This document shows positions 1-11,790 of a stretch of DNA of 62,000 bases, piece after piece. Every line of letters begins with the position of its first letter. The stretch's first letter is position 1. The position numbers and the translations under genes are program-made. Under the pieces are notes generated by a model that worked only from the letters and a program-made list of their open reading frames with translations, searched no databases and was not told the DNA's origin. The stretch comes from Gnetum montanum (taxonomy: Eukaryota; Streptophyta; Gnetopsida; Gnetales; Gnetaceae): positions 4,034-66,033 of the forward strand of contig MNCI01006679.1 in assembly GCA_015680685.1 (NCBI GenBank), read 5' to 3'.

Positions 1-53
1 CGTGCACACTCGTATTCGTATGGTTGAGTGTAGGGGTACCTCGCCACTCATCA
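1..53 (+). repeat. 3' tail of a plus-strand LTR (family 1), cut by window edge
   Basis: The segment matches the last ~50 bp of the other family-1 LTRs (ends at 8543, 13740, 17520, 58787): a CGTATGGTTGAGTGTAGGGG-like core and a terminal CTCATCA. The next base already belongs to the antisense RNase H coding of element I. The LTR therefore marks an insertion into element I whose body lies left of the window, or a rearrangement. Confidence 0.75.
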
Positions 54-1480
54 ATGATCTACCATTGTGAGATCAAATTCCTGCAAAATCACGAGCCACC
101 ATATGACATGGGGGCACTATGATTTTTATGCACAAACACTTTGTTGCTAAGCACATAGTGCTTGAACTTCTGTAAAGTGAACACCACGGCCATCAACTCC
201 TTTTCTGTGGTGGTGTAGTTCATTTGTGCACTTGCAATGCTCTAGCTTGCATAGTGAATGTAATATAGACATTTTTAATCATCCATTTATGTAAGCACTA
301 TCCCCCAAAGCATAATTTGATGCATCGATCATCACATGAAATGGTTTGGACCAATCTAGTGCTTGAAGAATGGGAGTTTCAACAAGATTTTACTTCAATT
401 ATTGAAATGTTGATTTACATGCAGGAGTCTAGACGAATGATGCATCCTTTTTTGTCAATTCTACTAACAACTTGGCGAATTTGGAAAAATTCTTGATGAA
501 TCACCAGTAGTAGCCAATATGATCAAGGAATGATCAAACTTCTTTGATTGTTTTAGGTTGATGGGTTATTCCTTGGGTAACCCTTATTTTTTCAGGGTTC
601 ACCTCGGTTCCTGCTTTTGAGATGTGATGCCCCAAGACTATGCCTTCCTAGACCATAAGATGGCTCTTTTTCCAATTGAGCCAAAGGTTTGTTTCGACAC
701 ATCTCTTCAACACCTGCTTAATATGGTCTAGGGCTTGCTTGAACGTAGTTTCGTATGTAGAAAAATCATCCATAAAAACTTCTACCCCATTACCGATCTG
801 TTGTTGGAAAATGCTAAGAACTAATCGTTGAAACATGGCTAGGGCATTACATAGACCAAATGGCATTTATCGGTAAGCAAAATTCCTCCAAGGACTTGTG
901 AAAGTTGTCTTCGCCTAGTCCTCCAGTGTAATCTAGATTTGGTTATAGCCATTGTAACCATCCAAAAAGCTGTAATAGCTGTGCCCCGAAATAGTGTCCA
1001 ACACTTGGTTGATGAAAGGCAACGAAAAATGATCCTTCAAAGTTGCCATGTTGAGCAGCTGGAAATTAATGCACACCTGTCATTTACCTCCTTTCTTTAG
1101 TACAATCATGAGTAAACTAACCTACTCACTATTTGTCCAGGGTAGATGAATCCTACCTCGAGGAATTGTTCAATCTTCTCTTTGACAATCTGCTTTAATT
1201 TGGGATTCAAACATCACTGTGATTGTCATTGCAGCTTGATAGTAGGATCAATGTATATTCGGTGTTAACATATTCTTGGATCTATCTTAGTGAGTTTGGA
1301 ATATGACTAGGCGAAGGCTGTTGACCATTTTTCCACAACTTTTATCAATTTTCTCTTCTATTCTGTAGTAAGCTTGGAATTAATAATAACCAGCTTGCCA
1401 CTTTTCAAAAATATGTACTCCATTCCAGCCGATAGTGTCTTCAATCCAAGGGGCTCTTATTTAAAATTGTCAAGAATTTC
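54..1480 (-). pseudogene. Element I reverse transcriptase-RNase H remnant
   Basis: Minus-strand translation gives, in order, a linker, an RT start (KLKQIVKEKIEQFLEVGFIY near 1200-1140), the MPFGLCNA block and the catalytic VFMDDFS (FMDD for the usual YxDD) at about 765-785. RNase H follows, with DASNYALG near 330 carrying the first catalytic Asp, then NYTTTEKELMAVVFTLQKF near 225-165. It ends abruptly in ILQEFDLTMVD at 54-90, where an LTR tail is inserted. Stops and frameshifts occur throughout; the longest open piece is 648-866. In life this enzyme would copy element RNA into cDNA in cytoplasmic particles. The family identification is secure, and no function remains. Confidence 0.88.
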
Positions 1481-1689
1481 GAGCTCACCCCAATTGACAT
1501 CATCATTTGCTGCTTCGGAGAGCTAGTGGTGAACTTGCTCAAGTTCATTCATACTTGCAACATACTCGTACATTAGGCCTTCAGTCGGTTCCATGCATAA
1601 TGTACTACTACTAGTATCAGTTGTCAGCCAATGGGTGCCTTCTTATTTTGTGGCTGCTACATATAGACATCTTTGGATATCAGCTTCTA

Positions 1690-2125
1690 GTGCACACTAC
1701 TTGCATGCAGAGATAGATGTTTGCATTATTGACCATAACTTTTTCACACGATAGCACCCTAAATCGTTGTATGTGATACATGGAACTCTCTTCTTCTCGA
1801 TCTTTCCAAACTCATTTTCTTTTGATATTTCCAAGGAAAGATCTCTAATGCCCTTTTTTGCATCCATAGTACTTAGCCACGCTCTTTCCATAATGATTGG
1901 GAAATACCCCTTGCAGTTCTCCACTTTGATTACTAGAAAATCAGTGGGATATAACCACGCATAAATGGTGGTGACAATGTCCTCAACTAGTCCTAATGGA
2001 ATAGTGATGGACTGGTCCACCAGTTCCAACCAGATGTTTCTCTTCTTCAAAGGAAGAAGGTTTCACATTGTGTACATCTCATGTGAGATCAAATTAACAT
2101 TAGAACTAGAGTTAAGAAGAGCTTT
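1690..2125 (-). pseudogene. Element I aspartic protease (retropepsin) remnant
   Basis: The minus frame contains LLNSSSNVNLIS near 2125-2090, aligning with the retropepsin active site LxDSGSxVNLI of element A. Here the catalytic Asp is Asn and the Gly is Ser, so the protease cannot be active. Downstream, IPLGLVEDI, the FLVIKVENCKGYFPIIMERAWL stretch around FPIIM (the ILG-type flap/C-terminal motif) and TMDAKKGI are conserved with A. The open stretch 1697-2050 covers this C-terminal half. The position between gag and RT is normal for Ty3/gypsy. Confidence 0.85.
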
Positions 2126-4740
2126 ACAAGGCTCATTCCCAGAAATTTGCAAGTAAACTAGGGGACTCCTAGGATCAGCTAATTTTCTGGGCAGGTTACT
2201 AGCTCGAATCTAATTAGGTACAACATGTGTCAGCATTATAGTATGGATTCAAGAGGGATTTTGGTTTGAAGGGGACTCAGATAGAGAGGAAACAGAGGAA
2301 GGTGGAGGAGCAAGGTTACCAACCATTAATGTGTCTTAGGGCTTTGGTGGACTATGAGGTCCAAAGAAGGATCTTTTCTTTGTTCATGGTTCCGACCTAC
2401 TAGATGGGTTAATTGATTGTAGGTTAACTACCCTCATAGCATTCCTTTGCTATGGTTGTGTAGGAAATTCATCCTACATGGAAAGAGTAGGCGTTAGTTG
2501 TGTAGGAGGTGGAAGAATAGGTGCAAGAATAAGAGGTGCATGAGGGTAGTAGGTGGTATCCCTCCTTGGATAGGGCGATTGGTATGTTTCAGGAGGGTAG
2601 TGGTGAGATTGGTAAGTAGTAATATGACCAAAGGAGTCCCTTGGAGATGAAGGTTGTTGAACAGAGTAATCATAGGGATCTAGTTGTCGGTAAGGGTATT
2701 GCTATCTTGGAGGTGGCAATGCCCATGATTGTGGTTGCTACCACTACCGGTACAATTCATAGGATTGCAGAGGAGTTCCATTTGGATAGTACTATTATGG
2801 TTGGTGGAACTGTTAAGGATTTACTTGTGGATAAGACAATCTTTTGGGCGTTTTCCTTTGTGCAAGTCATGGATGTAAGGCATACACCCCAAATTGCTGT
2901 AAGTGTGATACAACTAGATCACATCCCTTAGGATGTTCATATTGGTAGACATCACACCCACCATCATGATTTAAATTTCTATCTACAACCATCTCTATCA
3001 CAGCTATCTTACCTTTACCCTTAAATATGATACATTCAGCTTCCTTACACCTCTGACGCTCATGCTCACCACTTTGCTTCTTGGACTCCTTAGCAATTTT
3101 TAAAATAACTTAAAACCTATTATCCATATAGTTTCATAATTGATCAACCTTAGCCATGATTTTATATTGCAATTTTTGGAATGGAAAGGTTTTCTAATTA
3201 ACCACCTCATCTTTGGCGAATTCATCTTCACTATCACAAAATCAAACCTCCTTTTTTCGAATAGAAGGATCCTTGTTGTATTCTTCTACACTTTCATGTT
3301 TTCTTAGTTCTCCCTCCTCCTTGGCTACCTACTCAATTAATTTTTGAATTCAACAGATGCTCAACTTTTTTAATCTCCCTTGGGCATAGATGCCAAGGGT
3401 TTTCCTAGTTTTAGACCACAACTTGTTTATGATATGGCAAAGTTGATCAAGCTAAGAGTATCCATGGCTAGGACACTTATGCAATAGAGAGTAGTATCGG
3501 CCAATAGTAGCATCCAAGGGCTCATGATTTCCTTATTTCCACCCTTGAATTTTTTTCCTTAGATTGGATACTTGGGAGTATGTTTGATATTTTTATTAAA
3601 TAATTCCAACATCGTACTTCACTGCTTGATTGATTTTGATTTCAAGGATCAATACCAACTTTCTACTTCCTTTATAAGTGTCCTTGGAAATAATTTTAAC
3701 TTTTGCTAGTCATTTTCAATATTCTACAAGACACATGCATCTTGAAAGGCTTAAATATGATTTTGTAGATTAGCATCATATCCTCCCTCGAATTGAGGAA
3801 TATTATTCATATCAAGCCTCTTTATTCTACTATCCTTCACGTGCCTGGTTGGAATCCTCATAGCCTTTGCAATATTTAACATGCCTTGAGTAGCCAGTAG
3901 AGGTTCATCAAGGCCATGATGGTGGTGCCTATGATGTTCCCTACTAGCCCTTCTTTCTTGATGATGGGCCTTTTTGGATTGCCCACATCTTCAATCATGA
4001 CTATCTTGATAGTCCCTTTTGTTATTCTGGTCTCATTAGTCACCTCCATCACAGTTATTTCTTCTACAGTCACGATCTGAACTAGATGAAGAAGAAGATG
4101 ACGATGATGAAGGGGACAAAGAAGGGGAACTTGCTCGATGTTGACTTCTATCATCCTTTCTTCGATGCTCACAACCATGATCATGATCATGATCTCCTCT
4201 GTCCCCCTTTTCTTGACTTGCTTCTCCAAATCCATTTTTTTCATTGGATCTATTTTGACTAGAACTTGGATTATGGATTGTAGATTATACATTTTGGTTG
4301 AGGGCTCCTTGAACAAAGTCAAAGAGAGGAGAATCACTAAAGAAGTGGTTGCCTTCATCAATTAGACCAAGTGGAGGTGGAAAGATATTTGACCCCTTAC
4401 CCTTCACAAGCTTGTGTTGGTGCTTCAGCTACTGATCCCTTAACTTTTGTGCTTCAGTGGGATGATAATCCCTTGAGTCGGGATCTTGCATCTCATATTC
4501 TCCATGGAGATGTTGAAGCCTGTGTCATGTGAGCATTAGTTGGAGCATTGCTGGAACAGATCGGTTAGGTGGCAACACAATGTTGCCTTCCATAATGCAC
4601 CACCGCATCAGTTTATCTTGATGTAAGATGAAGGTAAAGTCTGGTACATACTCATTGGGATGAGCATATACCAGTCGGTATTGTTGAGGCACTTAAACTG
4701 CCCTGCGTGGAGATGGGCTCCTATGAGAAGAAGACATTTT
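2126..4740 (-). pseudogene. Element I gag remnant
   Basis: Reading from 4740 downwards: a conserved N-terminal block (YAHPNEYVPDFTFIL, then LMRWCIMEGNIVLPPNRS, about 4700-4560), a Ser/Asp low-complexity tract (4080-4130), and a capsid-like core starting DEPLLATQGMLNI (about 3915) with RLDMNNIPQFEGGYDANLQN and LFPRTLIKEVESWY (to about 3640). A knuckle-like YQYEHPKGC stretch lies near 2960-2920, followed by a Pro/Tyr/Gln-rich linker. The same blocks occur in elements A, D, B and J. Multiple stops. The 161-residue frame at 3876-4361 is out of register with this reading and is not the gag frame. Confidence 0.8.
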
Positions 4741-4876
4741 GTGTTAATAAATAGTGTGCAATTGACATTTAATTTAATGTTAATAATTTTTGTTTTTGTA
4801 GGATTTGACTCTTAGGGTTCGAACAACGAGGTTACTAAGTTTCACTAGGCTTAGATAATGCACAAAGAATTATAAT

Positions 4877-4894
4877 CCTCGGTAATGGTACTAA
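4877..4894 (-). other. Element I primer binding site
   Basis: Immediately inside the 5' LTR, the minus strand reads TAGTACCATTACCGAGGA. This is a decayed match to TGGCGCCGTTGCCGGGGA, the PBS form I recall for Athila-like plant elements. Its position next to the LTR end supports the call. Confidence 0.7.
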
Positions 4895-5767
4895 TGATGA
4901 ACAACAAGGTACTCCTATGTCCAACCATACGAATCACAAGTGTTCACATTTAATTCAGTTGAATTCCGTAGACTATAATTACTAAGTACATTAAAGCTAA
5001 ATAGTGTGTGCATGTTGTTCATTCATTATCTTCCTAGTCCCACTTGTGGAATGCAATTGTATGGTTAAGTGTGATTGAGGCATAAGATTTTTGTTATTTT
5101 GTGTTTTTATGAAATTACTCACCTAGAACAAGAATAAAAGTAAGAGTGATTAAAAGTAACAGCAATTAATTGCTAAGTAAACTATAGTCTAATCTAGCCT
5201 AACACAAGTAACCATTCCCACTTCCCAAACACATCCTAAACTTTGTGCAAACACTGCTGGGTTGTCAAACGCTAGTCGTTTCTAAGCTACCAAGTGTCAC
5301 ACAAATGCTTGAAGGGGTCGTGCTTGTGTAATTTAATGATTTTCTTAATTGATCAAAATTGATTGATGCATAAATAACATTAATGTAAATTGCATGAAAT
5401 AACAATATGTAAATGCATAAGAAAGAAAATCTCAAGTGTTGCAAGGAATGGATCAAAGAGCTTGTCTTTATTGCCAACACAATGGTGTGCATAGGTACAT
5501 CAATGCTTGAATAAAGATCCATTCACACTTAGACCTCCTACTGCAAGCACTTGGAAAATATTCTAACTTTCAAATGGACAAACTACAAGAGTTTCGCTAC
5601 TTGACTGCTAAAACCTTACTCCCAATTATGTGCCTAGGTGCTGTATTTATAGACTTGGGAGTAACCCTATGATATCGAATGTATGATATCACATCTTGGG
5701 TTGTGATATCAATTACTCAATATCATGGCCACCCTAATATCAGAGTGATGAAAAACATGATTTATCA
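4895..5767 (-). repeat. Element I 5' LTR (family 1)
   Basis: About 873 bp, bounded by TGATGA at 4895 and TTTATCA at 5767. It contains the family hallmark AACCATACGAATCACAAGTG near 4922 and aligns along its length with the D and (inverted) B LTRs. The right edge is precise because LINE coding begins at 5768. The paired 3' LTR is outside the window or lost. Confidence 0.85.
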
Positions 5768-7050
5768 CTACGTCAATTATTATTTTTACATCTTTATCAA
5801 TTTCACCATTTGATTCGAGGATTGATCCTAGGTAGCAAAACTATTTGTAGTGAGGGAATTTTTTACCTTGAATTGTTTCTTCTATTTTCACCACTATTTA
5901 TGTTGTTATTAAAATTGTATACCATATATTCTATCTCACTTTTGCTAATTTTTAAGCCTTTTGATCCTAGAACATGTCTACACTTCTTTATTTTAGAAGT
6001 AATATTTTCATAATTTGTATCCATCAACATAACATTATTTGCAAATAGCATACATCAAGGGATTTCATATTGTATTTCCTTTGTTAATTCATCCATAATA
6101 ATGGAAAATAACTACAGGCTAAGTGTAGACCCTTGATCTAAACCTATTGTGACTAAAAAATTTGATGTTTCTCCACCAGTTGTTCTAAGCTTAGTGATAG
6201 CTCCTTCATACATGTCTTGAATCACTTTAATATATTTATCAAGGATGTTTTTGCTCTATAAGGCTTACCAAATAATACCTCTAGGTACTTTGTTATATAT
6301 TTTCCAAGTTAACAAACATCATATGTAGATTTTTCTTTTTTATGTTTTTTGAATTTCTCCATTAATTGTCATATTATGAAAATAGCCTACATAGTATATC
6401 TCCCTAGCATAAACCCAAATTGACTTTCTGACATCATTGATTCAAGTATGAGATGTTGCTCTATGACTCTCTCCTAAAGCTTCATGGTGTAGCTCATAAT
6501 CTTGATTCATTTATAGTTTGCACAACTTTATACATCTTCTTTATTTTTGTAAATAAGGACAACAAGACTTTTTCTTCAATTGTTGGACATTTCTCCATCC
6601 TTCAAAACTTTGTTAAATAATTGTATGAACCAAGAAACTCCTCTATCTCCTAATACTTTTAAAGCTTCTATAGGAATGTTATATGATCTAAAAACTTGTC
6701 CTTTTTTCATTTTTGGAGAAGGTTATTTTCACCTTAGAGAAGGAAAGTTTATTAAACAAAACAAAATTTAGTTCTCCTTTTTTGAATGTCTTCGCTTGGA
6801 AATTATTTATTTGATAATTCTTGAAAATAAATTTTCCACCTATCCAAAATTTCATTGTCTTTTAATAAAATTATTTCATCTACTTTCTTAATACATTTGA
6901 CATGATCAATGTCTTTACATTTCATATTTTTGATTTTTGCTAATTTATAAATGTATTTTTCTCCTTCCTTGATTCCTAATTTTTTATAAAAGCTATCAAA
7001 GTTCTTATGTTTAGCTTTAACTACTACAATGGTTAGCTCATTTGCTATTT
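5768..7050 (-). pseudogene. LINE (L1-like) reverse transcriptase remnant
   Basis: Minus-strand translation gives the typical plant LINE RT series. A pre-RT linker comes first (KLGIKEGEKYIYKLAKIK near 6990-6930), then MKLWERVIEQHLILE and SESQFGF (6490-6410), EKFKKHKKEKSTYDV (6360-6330), LRTTGGETSNFLVTIGLDQG (6185-6130), IMDELTKEIQYEIP (about 6095-6055), CMLFANNVMLMD (6050-6015), and a YLGSILESNGEIDKDVK end (about 5830-5775). The catalytic FADD is FANN, so both Asp residues are lost. The endonuclease region is absent, consistent with 5' truncation or the break at about 7050. It is truncated on the left by the LTR of element I. Confidence 0.85.
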
Positions 7051-7657
7051 TTGTTGATCAAGAACTTAGAAGGGGGTTTGAATAAGTTCCCCAATTAATA
7101 TTGCACTAGCCACATGAACACACCAAATTTTATGTGATTCTCCAACTTGGGTATGCCCACACTTGAAGGGTAGAATCCATGCACACCTCCAAACTTTGTT
7201 TCTTCAAAAATGTGGTTTTAAGGGCACCACACCTTGTACAAGTTCTAAGCTCTACTTTGGAGTGTTTCATTACTATGAAACTACTCAACACCGCAAGGTC
7301 CCAACAAGCTCAAAATGTGGTTTCAAGGATCCTACAACCTTTACAAAATTAAGTTCCACTCTAGAATGTTTTGATGCTATAAAAACACTCAATCCCATAG
7401 GATCCTAACAAGCTTAATATAGATGCCTTCTCATAAGAAGCACATCAACCCTATAGGGCTACTAGAAAGAATGAAAAGACAAAGGAAAGAATGTAACTAA
7501 ATTTATAGGTTCTTGTACTTGCAGCTCAATAAAAATTACAATCAAGTAAATGATGAATCCCAAAAATCATGCTTGATGAAATTTTTTAGTTAATTTGTGG
7601 AGCATATACATTGATGATGTTGATGATCTCATTTCCAAGCACAAGTTTGATGCCCAT
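7051..7657. other. Unclassified spacer between LINE and element A LTR
   Basis: LINE similarity stops near 7050, where TGTTGATCAAGAACTTAGAA begins. The phrase resembles starts of some plant LTRs, and TGCCCA precedes the next LTR at 7658, so a solo LTR of about 600 bp is possible but unproven. The main internal structure is a 105-bp duplication. I see no credible gene; the small open frame at 7163-7408 lies on the duplication. Confidence 0.35.
7204..7413. repeat. Two-copy imperfect tandem duplication, ~105-bp unit
   Basis: Copy 1 (7204-7309) starts TCAAAAATGTGGTTTTAAGG and ends CCAACAAGC. Copy 2 (7310-7413) starts TCAAAATGTGGTTTCAAGGA and ends CCTAACAAGC. They align along the full unit with many substitutions, so the duplication is old. 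Confidence 0.85.
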
Positions 7658-8543
7658 TGATGAGTCATGATTAAACAATCTATGTTAATGGGCATGCGTT
7701 GATGTAGCCCTCTTGATGTATCCCCATTGATGCATGGTTAGATGCTTTGCATCAATGTTGACATAGGAAAATCTTATATAAATGTGATTGTTACCTACAT
7801 TTATGACATATTCAATTGGTAATGTAGTGAAGCCCTTGTAGTTATATTTCCCCAAAGTTAAAATGTTTTCTCTTTGAGGGCTTGAAGTGTGAATTAAAGA
7901 GATTGTACAATGCTTCATTCAAATGCCATGTACCTGAATGCATTGGTGTGAATGATAATAAAGTCAAGATTTCTGATATTTATTGTAGCACTTGGATTAG
8001 TTTAATTTTTCCTATTTTCATTTTACTTTTAATGTGTTTTACTTTCATGGTTTTAATTAGTTGAATACTTAATCATAAATACATAATTATGACCACTTCA
8101 AGTATAGCGTATTACACTTGGTATCCCAGTAGTGGATATTTGGCACACCCAATAATGTCCACTTGATAACCTAGTAGTGTTGATATGAGTTCAAGATGTG
8201 TACGGTAAGTGGGAACGACTACTTATGTTAAGATAGTTAGTTACTAGATTACCTTAGTAGTTAAATAGTTAATTATTAAATATTCATTTAATCATCTAGC
8301 CATTAGGATAAAAAATATATAAAAATACAAATAAAAATAAACATCATATGCCTTAACTCACATTTAATCATATGTACTGATAACACAAGTGTGAGTTAGG
8401 AAGATAACAATCATATAACCCCTTGCTTCATAGTTTAAGACTACAAGTAAACTTAGGAACTAAGGTCCATAGAATTTGATCGAATTATACGTGAATGGTT
8501 GTGATTCATATGGTTGGGTGTAGGAGATACCTGCTGCTCATCA
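7658..8543 (+). repeat. Element A 5' LTR (family 1)
   Basis: 886 bp, from TGATGAGTCATG to CTCATCA. It shares the conserved right half (AGGATGTGTACGGTAAGTGG-like segment, GATTCATATGGTTGGGTGTA near the end) with the LTRs of B, D and H. A PBS follows directly, which fixes orientation and the 3' boundary. Confidence 0.88.
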
Positions 8544-8562
8544 TCGGCACCGTTGTTGAGGA
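8544..8562 (+). other. Element A primer binding site
   Basis: TCGGCACCGTTGTTGAGGA follows the LTR end without spacing. It is close to TGGCGCCGTTGCCGGGGA, which I recall as an Asp-tRNA-type site of Athila-like elements. The tRNA identity is from memory. Confidence 0.75.
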
Positions 8563-8699
8563 CTTTAGTTACCTAAGTTTGTTGATTAGTAGAAGGCTAT
8601 GAAATTATACAAAGACATTGTAATGATAATACAATGACCACTCTCATCTAATAAGGGAAACAATTAAAGAGATAAAATATAAAAAGGCACACTACTTTT

Positions 8700-11200
8700 A
8701 TATACAACTAATATGGCTTATTATCACAAGGTTGAATCTCCACCACACATAGGAGAATCCAATCAATAATAAAGTGGATCAAGGAAGCCCCAATAACTCA
8801 GATTTGTCTATGCTCATTTAGATCCTTATAATCTAGATTTTACTTTCATCCTAAATCAATATGAATTGATGCGTTGGAGGAACATGAAAGGCAACATTAT
8901 GTTTCCTCCTAACCAATCTATTTCTACCACGATAATGATGAATCTCATTAGATTGGGCATTTCTTCATTTAATTTAGAATATGAGGTTCAATACCATACT
9001 TATAGGGACCCATCCTATATATGCCTAGTGCAAGAATGATAGACACATATAAGTGTGTTATGAGGCATCTAAGGATTAGAAAATCCCAATGTAATTATTC
9101 TTTCAATAACAGAAGGAGGGTAAGGATTTCTTTTTTGATCAATCCCACTACATAGATTCTCATATTTTCTTTAATGAGAAGACCCTGCACCAATGATTAT
9201 AATCAACTTTGAACAACCTTGGTGATGGGAAGATAGGGTCTCAAAAATAGGAAGGTTCAAAGGATAAAAATCATAGACATTCATTTAAGGACAAGGAGAA
9301 TGTTAATTAAAAGGATAAAGAAAAGTAAATAGATTAGGATAGGGATCGAAGGAGACAAACTAGTAGGAATTGTTTTCCTAGTCCTCCTTCTTGACCCTCA
9401 ACATCCTCTTCATCTTCAAAATCTGAGAGGAGGAATTGAGTCTGAGATAAAAGGAGGGACAATCGAGATTAGGATGAAAGTGAAAGGCAAGATAGAGATA
9501 AACAAAGATCCTGCTAAGATGATCAAGACCAAAGGCAGAGACAACCACAAGGGGACAAGGAGCATCATTGGGAACTCATCATAGACATCATGGCTATGAA
9601 AGTGGCCACTGTGATTGTCATGACTATGATGAGCCTTTGCTAGCTACCAAAAACATGCTTAACATTTTAGAGGCAGTAACAATTTTTCCAAGGCATCAGA
9701 AAGATAGTAGAATTAGAAGGTTGAATATGAACAATATCCCTAGGTGTAGGAGGGGATAGAATTCAAACACTCAAAATCATCTTCAAGTCTTTCATGATGT
9801 TTGTGCCTTGCAAAATATAGAGAATGAATGGTAGAAGCTAAAATTATTTCCAATGACACTCACCACAGAAGCATAAAGTTGGTACTAGTTCTTGGAACTG
9901 GAATCTATTCACTGATGGAGTACTATGTTGGAACTCTTCAATGAAAAATACCGAATATACTCTAGAGTGTCTAACTTGTAGAGGTAGATCCAAGATTGGA
10001 AATAGGGAAAGCATGAGTCCTTGGATGTGGTCTTGGGTAAGTACTACTCTCTATTGCACTAATTCCCAAGTCATAGATATTTCCAAAGGAAACAACTGCA
10101 TCATATCATAGATGGCCTTAAGAATAAGACAAGGAAAACCCTTGGGGGCTATGATTAAGTGAGAATTTTTGAGATGTGGGTTCATTAGATTCAAAGGCTA
10201 ATTGAATAGGTGACCAACGAAGAAGAGGAGATGAGAAGACATGAAAGTGCAAAGGAGTATAATAGGAACTTCTCCATGAAAGTGCAAAGGAGTATAATAG
10301 GAACTTCTCCATTTGCAAAAGGAAGATGTGTTTCTATAACTCATAAGGGGAGGCATTTCTTGATGAAGTGGTGCAAAGAAAAACCTTGTTGATATAAAAA
10401 TTTGTCACTAAGATATCAGCTAAGGTGGATAAAATATGTGACTCCTTAAATGAGAAGTTCCAAATAGCTCTAAAAATTATAGAGAAAAGAGTAGATCAAA
10501 GAAGTAGTGATCAAGACAAAGGAGAAAAAAGGATACAAAAAAGGGTTATTATCAAAAAAAGGATAAAGATGCAACAATTAAAGAGGTTTTAGATTCTAAA
10601 ATAGATGATGACATGTGTGAAATTTGCCAATATGAACATCCTAAGGGATGTTTTAGAGTGCTGTCACATCTAAAAGAGTCTAGGATATATGCATTAAATC
10701 CCAAATTTTCAAAACAAAAAACACCTAGGTAATTGCCTTATCCTCCTTAACCTCATGAGCAGTACCAAAGTGGAAACACCCACAGTTATGGGGAATGCCA
10801 CCATCATTGCAGTAGTATTCTTATAGGTAGCCAGATCCTTATGGATACTATGTGTAATAGCCTGTATCCCCTCATGACTCATCCAACCATGCCTCTTTCC
10901 CTCACCATTACTGCACTTCAGGAATATTACCAAGCATCTTCTCTAATGGGGGATTCTCCTTTTCCTTTTCATCCTCCATATCCCTTAGCAACTCCTAGAT
11001 CACAAACTACCATACCCTTGTCACTTGATCCACCTATGCAAGGGAAAATTCCATGACAACCACAACAATGAAACACTTGTGAGGGTAGTACACTTATAGT
11101 ATAATATTCATCTTAGTAATTCTAAATCAAAACCTTGCAAGAGATCATGTTTTAGAACAAACTACCCTACAAAACCCTCATAGATACTCGTGGCTATTAA
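8700..11200 (+). pseudogene. Element A gag remnant
   Basis: Blocks in order: YAHLDPYNLDFTFILNQYEL and MKGNIMFPPNQS (8805-8930), a charged Ser/Arg-rich stretch (9380-9550), and a core beginning DEPLLATKNMLNI (about 9630) with RHQKDSRIRRLNMNNIPRC and LELESIH (to about 9915). A nucleocapsid-like segment MCEICQYEHPKGCF follows (10613-10657), then HLKESRIYALNPKF and a Pro/Tyr/Gln-rich tail to about 11060. The knuckle corresponds to CX2CX3HX4C with the last Cys shifted by one in this copy. Gag would form the particle and bind RNA. Numerous stops; only short frames (e.g. 9568-9759) remain open. Confidence 0.82.
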
Positions 11201-11364
11201 CCTTGCCTTATTTACCTATGAAAGTATCCTTGAGCCACCTTCAAACTAAAGGATCTCAAATGTCCATACTGTTATGTTGATCCATGTAGTTACGGATTGA
11301 ATAAAGGCTGGTCACCTTCCTAGGAAATGATTTTATCTTGGAAGTACCCTTATTTATTTGCAAA

Positions 11365-11790
11365 TTGCAGGGCATGATCCATGTAAGGCTTTGTTTGACT
11401 CAGGTTCTGGAGTGAACTTAATCTTCCACGAAATGTACAAGACCTAAAACTCGTCTCCTCTTAAAAAGAGTAATATCAGAATTAAGTTGGTAGATTAGTC
11501 AATGACTATTCCTTTAGGACTAGTGTAGGGCATTATGACCATTATCTATGGGTGGCCCTATCTTTCAGAATTTTTTGTGATTCATGTGAATAATTATAAG
11601 GGAGAATTTCCTATCATTATGGGAAGGACATGGCTGAGTATTGTAGATGCCAAAATAGGGATTTGAGAGCTTTACTTAGAAATCTTTAAGAAAAATAAAT
11701 TTGGCAAAATAGAGAAGAAGAGGATTCCATGGATCGCATATAGCGACACAGGATGCCATTGCGTGCAGAGAATATGGATAGTAAAGGGTA
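11365..11790 (+). pseudogene. Element A aspartic protease remnant
   Basis: The frame starting near 11370 reads CKALFDSGSGVNLIFHEMYK, with an intact DSG catalytic triad. SMTIPLGLV, FPIIMGRTWLSIVDAKIGI and FGKIEKKRIPWIAY follow. These match element I residue for residue in many positions. Stops (at NSS-preceding TAA, VD-TAG and GI-TGA positions) still inactivate it. Compared with I, where the catalytic Asp is Asn, this is the better preserved protease of the family. Confidence 0.85.

Larger units (their letters stand above)
54..5767 (-). mobile_element. Element I: decayed Athila-like Ty3/gypsy retrotransposon, left end missing
   Basis: Read on the minus strand the order is 5' LTR (5767-4895), PBS, gag, protease, RT, RNase H, which is the Ty3/gypsy order. 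Integrase and 3' LTR are absent because the RNase H is interrupted at 53/54. The gag, protease and RT resemble those of element A on the opposite strand. Every domain carries stops or frameshifts, so the copy is dead. The 5' LTR abuts LINE coding at 5768, showing that element I inserted into an older LINE. Assignment to the Athila-like, non-chromovirus branch is by recalled motif resemblance. Confidence 0.85.

Noticed and set aside
54-72. Primer binding site after the LTR tail at 1-53
   Set aside because: The weak PBS-like look is coincidental; the same bases encode RNase H (LQEFDLTMVD) on the minus strand in frame.
3876-4361. 161-codon minus frame as the gag protein
   Set aside because: It is out of register. 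The correct gag frame gives DEPLLATQ and MNNIPQFEGGY, conserved with other elements; this frame gives Met/Ile-rich nonsense.
7163-7408. 81-codon plus frame
   Set aside because: It is built from the 105-bp duplication; the two halves repeat the same peptide words.
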